From Clostridium sp. 26_22 (GTDB lineage: Bacteria; Bacillota; Clostridia; TANB77; CAG-508), in NCBI GenBank assembly GCA_001916005.1, contig MNRP01000037.1, positions 4,738 to 68,737 of the forward strand: a DNA stretch of 64,000 nt. Reading direction: 5' to 3'. The notes beneath the pieces were generated by a model that ran no database searches, was not told where the DNA came from, and saw only the letters and a program-made list of their open reading frames with translations. Positions 57,639-64,000 of this stretch are shown piece by piece. Positions within the stretch are counted from its first letter, which is position 1. Each line of letters begins with the position of its first letter. A program made the translations under genes and the position numbers.

Positions 57639-57932
57639 ATGAGTTTAACTATTAATATTTATTATACAGGAAAAGATGGTTCTGCAAGAAAATTTGCAGA
57701 GGAAATGGTATCAGCTGGAGTGGTAGAAAGAGTTCGTGGAGAAAAAGGTAATTTAAAATATGAATACTTTTTTCCAATGGATGATCCAGAAACAGTATTA
57801 TTAATAGACAGATGGGAAAGCGAAGGAGCGCTAGATGAACATCATAAATCTCCAATGATGAAAGAAATTGCAGAACTTAGAGATAAATATAAACTTCATA
57901 TGAGAGTTGAACAATTTGTAGAAAAGAATTAG
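57639..57932 (+). CDS. ABM-domain protein (putative quinol monooxygenase)
   Basis: 97 residues, dimeric alpha/beta barrel ABM fold: SLTINIYYTGKDGSARKFAE, YFFPMDDPETVLLIDRWESE and EGALDEHHKSPMMKEIAELR. YgiN-like monooxygenases act on quinols; with the flavodoxin and ISF this suggests a quinone or redox stress operon under TetR control. Starts after AAGGAGGATTTTTT. Confidence 0.85.
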   Translation: MSLTINIYYTGKDGSARKFAEEMVSAGVVERVRGEKGNLKYEYFFPMDDPETVLLIDRWESEGALDEHHKSPMMKEIAELRDKYKLHMRVEQFVEKN

Positions 57933-58025
57933 ATGGTTAAAGAAATTATTTTATATTTTAATATATAGAATAGTTTCTTTTTTTATGGTAAGATGGGACC
58001 AAATAGTAATTTATAGGGAGCATTT

Positions 58026-58394
58026 ATGAAAAGAAAAAGAGTTATCATAACAATTATAATATGTATTATTATTTTATTTGGTGCTACAATATTTTCAATA
58101 TCTAAATTCAATGTTTGGAATCCATTTTCATCTTGTTTAGGGATGTTAGAAATTTTATTTACAAATAGAGAATATACAATAGTACAAAATTATCCTAGTA
58201 GAGTAGTGTTTTGTAAAACGTCAGCTTCATCAAATAAAACCAGTATACAATATTTAGATGAATATATGAAAAATAGAGATTTCATACTTGAAGAGCAAGT
58301 AGGTGGAATTTTAAAATATAGTAATGGAAGTGAAAAAGAATATATTTCATTTTCTGAAAACAAATATTTTTCAAAGTGGGAATGGGAAAAATAA
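58026..58394 (+). CDS. Small membrane-anchored hypothetical protein
   Basis: 122 residues. N-terminal anchor (about 6-26), then a compact domain with two cysteines (SSCLG, FCKTS), a Ser-rich turn and SEKEYISFSENKYFSKWEWE. No known family. Starts after ATAGGGAGCATTT. Confidence 0.6.
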   Translation: MKRKRVIITIIICIIILFGATIFSISKFNVWNPFSSCLGMLEILFTNREYTIVQNYPSRVVFCKTSASSNKTSIQYLDEYMKNRDFILEEQVGGILKYSNGSEKEYISFSENKYFSKWEWEK

Positions 58395-58472
58395 AGAAGT
58401 AAGTACGAAACAGATATTCAAATTAATAGATAATAGTTACAAAATATCTTTAATAAAATAAAGGAGATAAAT

Positions 58473-58985
58473 ATGGTAATTTTAATAGCAGGCTCATCAC
58501 ATACAGGAAAAACATTATTAGCACAAAAATTATTAGAAAAATATAAATATCCATATCTTTCAATAGATCATTTAAAAATGGGACTTATTAGAAGCAAAAA
58601 TACAAATTTAACAGTAGAAGATGATCAAGAACTAACTAAATATTTATGGAATATTTTAAAAGAAGTAATAAAAACAAATATAGAGAACAAACAAAATATT
58701 ATAATAGAAGGTTGTTATATACCTTTTAAATGGAAAAAAGATTTTAATGAGGAATATCTAAAAGAAATAAAATATGTTTGTTTAATAATGACAGAAGAAT
58801 ATATCGAGAATAATTATGATGATATTATAAAATACGAAAATATTATAGAGCAAAGAAAAAAGCAAGAAGATATAAATATAAAAGAGCTAATAGAAGAAAA
58901 TAAATATAACTTAAGAATGTGCGAAGAATATAAAAATAACTATATTTTAATTGATGGTAATTATGATATTAGTATAGATATTTAG
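58473..58985 (+). CDS. P-loop kinase-like protein
   Basis: 170 residues. Walker A AGSSHTGKTLLAQKLLEK; a LID-like acidic middle and FKWKKDF; NIIIEGCYIP is a probable Walker B/substrate strand. Small-molecule or nucleotide kinase of the AAA/adenylate-kinase type; substrate unknown. Starts after AAGGAGATAAAT. Confidence 0.72.
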   Translation: MVILIAGSSHTGKTLLAQKLLEKYKYPYLSIDHLKMGLIRSKNTNLTVEDDQELTKYLWNILKEVIKTNIENKQNIIIEGCYIPFKWKKDFNEEYLKEIKYVCLIMTEEYIENNYDDIIKYENIIEQRKKQEDINIKELIEENKYNLRMCEEYKNNYILIDGNYDISIDI

Positions 58986-59108
58986 TAAATGTGAAAGCGT
59001 TGAAACAATTGAAGAGAGATGAAATAGTAAAGAAGAAAATTAAATAACAAGAAACGTGGTAATTGTAGCAGAAGCAATTAGCACGAGTATTCTTTAATCA
59101 ATTCAAAA

Positions 59109-59131
59109 CCACCTATAATAATTATAGGTGG
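59109..59131. terminator. Perfect palindromic hairpin
   Basis: CCACCTATAATAATTATAGGTGG, about 125 bp after the kinase-like gene; T-rich downstream sequence (CTAAATTTT). Probably a terminator. Confidence 0.65.
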
Positions 59132-59219
59132 CTAAATTTTATAAAATCTTAATAAAAATTAAGAAATTTTTAATTGTTTATTAGTATAGGAAATATATAA
59201 TTTAGATGAGGGGATAAAA

Positions 59220-60143
59220 ATGAAGAAAAAAGTTATAATATTTCTTATAATAATACTAGGTATATTTTTAGCAAGTTGGGTAATAAAGCCAGAAAATTTA
59301 AGAGAAATAAAAGAAAAGGTTAGAAATATATTTTTTGAAAATCAAACTACAAGTTCATATAATGCAAAATCACTTATTTTAGTAGATCTTTCAAATGATG
59401 AAAGCTTTATATCGAAAAATGCAGATGAGAAGCAAGTACCTGCTAGTTTAGCTAAATTATTTGTTATTGAATATGCAACTACATTTACAAATTTAAATGA
59501 TATAGTTACAGCTAAAAGTGAAGCAATAGCTTTAACAAAAGAAGGTTCATCTGTGGCAAATATTAAAGCAAAAAAATATTATCTTAAAGATTTGTTTGCA
59601 GCTATGCTAGTACCATCAGGAAATGATGCGGCTTATGTTGTTGCATATTATTGTGGTGGGATTCTTTCACCAACGAGTAGCAGTAGTAAGGAGCGAATAA
59701 ATATTTTTATGGAAAATTTAAATATATATATAAAAGACGAAGGATATACAGGAACTATCTTACATGATCCAAGTGGCTTTGATACAGAAGCAACTACTAC
59801 TGTGGCAGACCTTAAAAAAGTTACGAAAAAATTATTAGGTCACAAATGGTTTAGAAACATTGTTGCTAAATCGACATATACAGCCAATTTACCAGATGGC
59901 AGTAAACAAACATGGAAGAGTACAAATACTTTTCTTGACTCCTCATCAGAATATTATAATAAAAATGTAATTGGTGTAAAAACAGGTTCTTTAGCTGATG
60001 ATTATAATTTGGTAGTTTTGTATAAAGCACATGGTAAAGAATTTTTAATTTGTAGTTTAGGTTCAGAGTCTGATACTTCAAGATATGACGATGTTAGTTA
60101 TATTATAAAAACAATAGATGAATCAGATTATTTGAAAAAATAA
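59220..60143 (+). CDS. D-alanyl-D-alanine carboxypeptidase (peptidase S11)
   Basis: 307 residues with an N-terminal anchor (about 5-23). Catalytic SxxK in PASLAKLF, SGN in VPSGNDAAY and KTG in GVKTGSLADD are all present. It trims the terminal D-Ala of peptidoglycan pentapeptides outside the membrane. No C-terminal amphipathic anchor, so the N-terminal helix probably tethers it. Starts after GAGGGGATAAAA. Confidence 0.92.
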   Translation: MKKKVIIFLIIILGIFLASWVIKPENLREIKEKVRNIFFENQTTSSYNAKSLILVDLSNDESFISKNADEKQVPASLAKLFVIEYATTFTNLNDIVTAKSEAIALTKEGSSVANIKAKKYYLKDLFAAMLVPSGNDAAYVVAYYCGGILSPTSSSSKERINIFMENLNIYIKDEGYTGTILHDPSGFDTEATTTVADLKKVTKKLLGHKWFRNIVAKSTYTANLPDGSKQTWKSTNTFLDSSSEYYNKNVIGVKTGSLADDYNLVVLYKAHGKEFLICSLGSESDTSRYDDVSYIIKTIDESDYLKK

Positions 60144-60221
60144 TGTTATTTACGAATTGAATGTGATATAATTAATCGGAGAAAAAAATATCAATTCATG
60201 AGAAAAGAGGAGAAAGCTTTT

Positions 60222-60686
60222 ATGCGAAAGTTGACAAGAAGATTTATCATTGGTTCATTAGGCAATTTGAATTTAAGTAGACCTATCAGATATGAAAGAT
60301 ATTACATTAATAATAATTTAAGAATACAAAGAAAGAATAATGAATACCAAAAGGAAATATTAGATGATAGTAATAATATTATAGAAAAATACAATATATC
60401 AGAAAATGAATTTTTAAGGTTAAAAGAACAGGCACGTTCAGAAATAATTAGAGATAGTTACTTATATTTAGATGATAGTAGAATTTCTATAAAGGAATAT
60501 CTAGGAAAATATAAAGGCTTATTTAGAGTAGAAGTTACTTTCAACTCAACAGAAGAAGAAAAGGCGTACATAAAAGAAAAGTGGATGGGAGAAGAGATAA
60601 CTACTTCGCCATTAGCATTTGATATATATTTAAGTAAATTGTCTGATAATGAATTTAAAAAAGAATTAAATAAATATTTAAATTAA
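60222..60686 (+). CDS. CYTH-like small protein
   Basis: 154 residues from ATG 60222 (GAGGAG about 10 bp upstream; the ATG at 60198 is 17 bp from the nearest GGAG). PIRYERYYINNNLRIQRKNN and FRVEVTFNSTEEEKAYIKEK then SPLAFDIYLSKL resemble a diverged CYTH (triphosphate tunnel) domain. A second CYTH protein is at 10031. Activity unknown. Confidence 0.6.
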   Translation: MRKLTRRFIIGSLGNLNLSRPIRYERYYINNNLRIQRKNNEYQKEILDDSNNIIEKYNISENEFLRLKEQARSEIIRDSYLYLDDSRISIKEYLGKYKGLFRVEVTFNSTEEEKAYIKEKWMGEEITTSPLAFDIYLSKLSDNEFKKELNKYLN

Positions 60687-60696
60687 AAAGAACAGT

Positions 60697-60742
60697 AAGT
60701 CAAAATATAGTGTTTGAAGAAGCTATGTTTGACTTATTTTTT
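60697..60742 (+). terminator. Terminator after the CYTH-like gene
   Basis: AAGTCAAAATATAG pairs with CTATGTTTGACTT, T-run to 60742. Confidence 0.78.
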
Positions 60743-60808
60743 ATATACTTTTAGCAATCAAGATGTTATAATTATTTTGAAATTAAATTAATGTTTAAGG
60801 AGATAACT

Positions 60809-60925
60809 ATGAATTTTTTTAATTTAGTAAAGCGAAGATATTCATGTAGAGATTTTTTAGAAAAAAAGATTGAAAAAGAAAAAATTGAGAAAATATTAGA
60901 AGTGGCAAAATTAGCTCTAGGTTAA
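60809..60925 (+). pseudogene. Nitroreductase N-terminal remnant
   Basis: ATG after AAGGAGATAACT. 38 codons read MNFFNLVKRRYSCRDFLEKK then EKILEVAKLALG, the N-terminus of a nitroreductase-family protein (FxxLVKKRYSxRxF). It stops just before the FMN-binding SA/PSA segment, and no continuation is visible in other frames, so it is a truncated relic. Confidence 0.75.
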
Positions 60926-61077
60926 ATATGATTGCAAAGATTCTATTCAAAACATGCAAAGAATTATCATTAAATGTGTTGGCAAAAAATAAAAATTATA
61001 CATAAATGTAAAAATTGGACTGTGATTGTAAAGAGTTGTATAATACATTTGAAAATAAAAATAGGAAGTGAGCAAAT

Positions 61078-61617
61078 ATGACATATAAATTCGAGTATAA
61101 AACGCCACCTGAATTTTCAAATATGATAATGAATAGTGATGGAGAATACCTAACAGGATTATGGTTTGAAGGTTCAAGAGATACAGCGAAACATATAATA
61201 GATTGTGAAACAAAGGAATTACCTATATTTAAAGAAACAATTAACTGGCTTGATATATACTTTAGTGGCAAAGAGCCTAATTTTACACCAAAATATAAAA
61301 TAAACAATATAACGCCATTTAGAAAAGAAGTTATAGATATAATGAATAAAATACCTTATGGAGAAACCATAACATATAATGATATATCTAAAATACTTGC
61401 AGAAAAAAGAGGAATAGTAAGAATGTCATCACAAGCTGTTGGTGGGGCTGTTGGTTGGAATCCAATATGTATTATTATTCCATGTCATCGAGTTGTTGGA
61501 ACAAATGGAAGCCTAACTGGATATGGCGGCGGAATAAAAAATAAAGTTGCATTATTAACACTTGAAAAGAACGATATGAGTAAATTTTTTATTCCGAAAA
61601 GAGGGATAACATTATGA
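61078..61617 (+). CDS. Methylated-DNA-protein cysteine methyltransferase (2)
   Basis: 179 residues. FRKEVIDIMNKIPYGETITY and the active-site IIIPCHRVVGTNGSLTGYGG are intact. Longer N-terminus than the first paralogue (44711). Starts after AGGAAGTGAGCAAAT. Its stop overlaps the tag pseudogene start (ATGA), so they formed a DNA-alkylation repair operon. Confidence 0.9.
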   Translation: MTYKFEYKTPPEFSNMIMNSDGEYLTGLWFEGSRDTAKHIIDCETKELPIFKETINWLDIYFSGKEPNFTPKYKINNITPFRKEVIDIMNKIPYGETITYNDISKILAEKRGIVRMSSQAVGGAVGWNPICIIIPCHRVVGTNGSLTGYGGGIKNKVALLTLEKNDMSKFFIPKRGITL

Positions 61618-61983
61618 AAACAAGATGTAAATGGTGTAACTTAAAAAATGAATTATACATAAAATATCATGATGAAGAATGGGGAAAACCAAATTTTGAT
61701 GATAAGTATTTGTTTGAAATGCTAATATTAGAATCTTTTCAAGCAGGGCTTTCTTGGGAATGTGTATTAAATAAAAGGGAAAGTTTTAGAAAGGAATAAA
61801 ATAATTTATGAAACAGGGAAAACTACAAATGATTTGTCTGACGAAATATCAAAGGATTTGAAAAAAAGAGGAATGAAATTTGTGGGTTCAACCATAATTT
61901 ATTCATATTTGCAAGCAATAGGAATTATAAATTCTCATGATAAGGACTGTTTTTTATATAATCTAAAAAGTAAAAAATTATAA
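61614..61983 (+). pseudogene. tag: DNA-3-methyladenine glycosylase I with internal deletion
   Basis: The N-terminus RCKWCNLKNELYIKYHDEEW then GKPNFDDKYLFEMLILESFQ with AGLSWECVL is Tag. The frame stops at 61799 after SFRKE. The C-terminal part NKIIYETGKTTNDLSDEISK and KKRGMKFVGSTIIYSYLQAI reads in another frame to 61983. The central ~60-70 codons usual in Tag are missing, so an out-of-frame internal deletion inactivated it, although the zinc-ligand Cys residues at both ends remain visible. Confidence 0.85.
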
Positions 61984-62271
61984 TGGGATAATTGATACAG
62001 GATAAACAAATATTACTTAATATAGACAAAGTTCATACAACAACTAGTTATACAATTTTAACAGCACATAAATTAAAATGTAAATAGATGATATATTGAG
62101 AATAGAGTGAAGTGAACCTAAAAATATAGATGGTGCACTTCACTTTATATTTTTTATAAAAAAAATTAATAAAATTGATAGTATCCAAAAGGAAACTAAG
62201 GCACATTAAAGTGCGTACTTCACAGATTAATATAATGGCAGTATAATTTATAACAATAGGAGGAAAAAATT
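61984..62271. other. Intergenic region after tag
   Basis: No gene seen. Contains the hairpin at 62106 and a TAAAGTGCGTACTTCAC-like palindrome near 62210 upstream of the macrodomain gene. Confidence 0.45.
62106..62156 (+). terminator. Hairpin with T-run
   Basis: AGTGAAGTG pairs with CACTTCACT (62136-62144), then TTATATTTTTT. Confidence 0.75.
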
Positions 62272-63060
62272 TTGGAAAGATTAAATTATTTATTAAAAGA
62301 AAGAAATGAAACTATAGAAATTAATAATTTATCTTACGAAGTTAAGAAAAGAATATATCGTTCTTTGTGTAATATAAGAGATGCAAAACCAATTTCAGAA
62401 GAATATTTAAAGATTGAAAATGAGTACTTGCAAGAAGAATTAAATAAAAAAGATATTACAGATGTCGAAGATATACAACCAGCCAAGGAATTAATAAAAG
62501 TTACTAATTTAAAATACAAAGATAAAATATGTTTATGGAAGGGAGATATAACTACTCTAAAAATAGATGCCATTGTTAATGCAGCAAATTCACAAGGTTT
62601 AGGATGCTTTGTCCCAATGCATTCTTGCGTGGATAACATCATTGGAAGTAATTCAGGAGTTTCACTTAGACTAGAGTGTAATGAAATTATGAAAGAAAAA
62701 GATTATTTTCTTCCTACAGGTGAAACATTTATTACGAAGGGATATAATTTGCCAGCTAAATATATAATTCATACAGTTGGTCCTATAATTTATGAAGGAG
62801 TAACAGAAAAAGAAGAACGAGAATTAGTAAATTGTTACATTAATTCTTTAAAACTAGCGATTCAAAATGGAATAAGAACTATTGCATTTCCTTGTATAGC
62901 AACAGGAGAATTTAGGTTCCCACAGATACAAGCGTGCAAACTTGCAATGTCAGCGGTGGAAGAATTTTTAGATATTCATAATGATGAAATAGACAAAATA
63001 GTATTTAATGTTTATACAGAGGAGGATTATGAAATATATGAACAAAATATCAGAAGTTAA
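62272..63060 (+). CDS. Zinc-containing macrodomain protein-ADP-ribose hydrolase (SirTM-linked)
   Basis: 262 residues from TTG 62272, 8 bp after AGGAGG. Macrodomain core LWKGDITTLKIDAIVNAANS, then QGLGCFVPMHSCVDNIIGSN with the Cys/His ligands typical of Zn-macrodomains of the SirTM operon, and PTGETFITKGYNLPAKYIIH, AFPCIATGEFRFP. It removes ADP-ribose added by the partner sirtuin. Its end overlaps the SirTM start by 32 bp. Confidence 0.92.
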   Translation: MERLNYLLKERNETIEINNLSYEVKKRIYRSLCNIRDAKPISEEYLKIENEYLQEELNKKDITDVEDIQPAKELIKVTNLKYKDKICLWKGDITTLKIDAIVNAANSQGLGCFVPMHSCVDNIIGSNSGVSLRLECNEIMKEKDYFLPTGETFITKGYNLPAKYIIHTVGPIIYEGVTEKEERELVNCYINSLKLAIQNGIRTIAFPCIATGEFRFPQIQACKLAMSAVEEFLDIHNDEIDKIVFNVYTEEDYEIYEQNIRS

Positions 63061-63868
63061 AAAATTAATAAATGATGTAGAATATATTTTGATTGGTGCT
63101 GGTGCAGGTCTTTCTACAGCAGCTGGAATTGAATATTCTGGTAAAAGATTTACAAACAATTTTGAGGATTTTATAAAAAAGTATAATTATACAAATATGT
63201 ATACTTCATCATTTTATGATTTTGAAACAGAAGAGGAAAAATGGGCATATTGGGCAAAACACATATATGTTAATAATACAGGGATGGAAGCAACAGAACT
63301 TTATAAAAAACTATTTGATTTAATAAAAGATAAAAACTATTTTGTTATAACAACAAATGTAGATGATCAATTTTATAAGGCTGGTTTTGATAAGGACAAG
63401 ATATTTGCAACACAAGGAAGTTATAGATATATTCAATGTGGAATAGCATGTCATAATAAATTATATGATGCAAAAGATTTAGTAGCAAAAATGCTAGAAA
63501 ATACACATGATTGTGAAATATCTTCAGAACTTGTTCCAGTATGTCCAGTGTGTGGAGAAACAATGGATGTAAATATTAGGAAAGATGCATATTTTGTAGA
63601 AGATAAGCATTGGTACAAACAAGATGAAAGATATGGAGAGTTTTTAGATACAACAAAAAATAAAAATGTTTTATTATTAGAGCTAGGAGTAGGATTTAAT
63701 ACGCCAGGAATTATTAAGATACCTTTTGAACAAATGACATATAAAAATCCTAATTGGAAATTAGTAAGAATAAATAAAGATGATTGTAGGACTTTTTTAG
63801 ATATTGAAGATAGAAGTATATTAATTGAAGATGATATAAGTGAGATTGTAGAAAAAATTGCGGGTTAA
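63029..63868 (+). CDS. Class M sirtuin (SirTM), protein ADP-ribosyltransferase
   Basis: 279 residues from ATG 63029 (GAGGAGG just upstream; ATG 63038 also possible). NAD-binding GAGAGLSTAAGIEYSGKRF, FVITTNVDDQFYKAGFD, the zinc Cys pairs CGIAC ... CPVCGE and LLLELGVGFNTPGIIKIPFE match SirTM. These transfer ADP-ribose to lipoylated GcvH-L in other Firmicutes. The usual gcvH-L and lplA2 genes are not in the 130 bp left, so they may lie beyond the edge or be absent. Confidence 0.92.
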   Translation: MKYMNKISEVKKLINDVEYILIGAGAGLSTAAGIEYSGKRFTNNFEDFIKKYNYTNMYTSSFYDFETEEEKWAYWAKHIYVNNTGMEATELYKKLFDLIKDKNYFVITTNVDDQFYKAGFDKDKIFATQGSYRYIQCGIACHNKLYDAKDLVAKMLENTHDCEISSELVPVCPVCGETMDVNIRKDAYFVEDKHWYKQDERYGEFLDTTKNKNVLLLELGVGFNTPGIIKIPFEQMTYKNPNWKLVRINKDDCRTFLDIEDRSILIEDDISEIVEKIAG

Positions 63869-64000
63869 GATTTGAGGATTATTTATAACTATAAATTTGC
63901 CAGTTAGTATAAAATTTTAGTAGGGAAAATTTAAGAAAAAAATTGAATAAGAGATACCAATTTGATAGAATATTTTTAACGAAAAAACTAAATATTCAAA

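Overview
The window is AT-rich (chromosomal genes strongly favour A/T third positions), with GGAGG-type ribosome-binding sites, TTGACA/TATAAT promoters, an A3-type [FeFe] hydrogenase, class B sortase, Spo0A-like boxes and Spo0A-like domains. This points to an anaerobic low-GC Firmicute of the Clostridia (uncultured gut type plausible; species not assignable from sequence alone).

Layout. 1-5.0 kb: the 3' end of a DnaA-like ATPase gene, an FAD/Rieske oxidoreductase (minus strand), an 845-bp gene-free stretch with hairpins and Spo0A-box-like sites, a DUF2752 protein and three tandem DUF4190 membrane paralogues. 5.2-9.9 kb: a trimeric electron-bifurcating hydrogenase operon (hydC, an unrecognised ORF, hydB, hydA). 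10-13.8 kb: a CYTH protein, a zinc-ribbon membrane protein and accD-accA-fabI for fatty-acid synthesis. 13.9-20.4 kb: small proteins, a standalone FtsK-gamma-like domain, a MYG1 homologue, a sortase substrate next to its likely class B sortase, tRNA-Leu, a NUDIX protein, a TM1266-type hydrogenase regulator with a membrane partner, a composition-atypical secreted protein, tRNA-His and tRNA-Gln.

20.38-39.13 kb: two related integrative mobilizable elements (IME1, IME2) sit in tandem at the 3' end of tRNA-Gln, separated and bounded by three copies of a 13-bp att core. Each has a tyrosine integrase, an excisionase, a small conserved ORF, a DUF3846-like ORF, a sigma-region-4-like protein, an XRE regulator, a Spo0A-C-domain protein, cargo, a MobV relaxase and an oriT. 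Between the XRE gene and the Spo0A-C gene each element has a ~0.6-kb conserved non-coding module. It carries two promoters with 17-bp spacers, a covarying hairpin with a pseudoknot-like long-range pairing, a mini-ORF, and a short downstream RNA whose terminator loop is complementary to the mini-ORF ribosome-binding site. Both sides of that pairing differ between the elements, yet complementarity is kept within each. This is the most novel signal in the window and looks like an element-specific RNA control or compatibility system.

39.1-64 kb is chromosomal: a decayed MmcQ/YjbR-type gene, an esterase, an exonuclease, two patatins, hemolysin III, guanine deaminase, two O6-alkylguanine methyltransferases, a lone ribosomal protein S18, a cupin/CMD protein with a MerR regulator (three MerR-type 19-bp-spacer promoters occur between 46.9 and 53.6 kb), an HTH-membrane-Asp-box protein, larC, a frameshifted Fic gene, mntP, a TetR-controlled flavodoxin operon, a D,D-carboxypeptidase, broken HxlR, nitroreductase and tag genes, and a SirTM/zinc-macrodomain ADP-ribosylation pair at the right edge.
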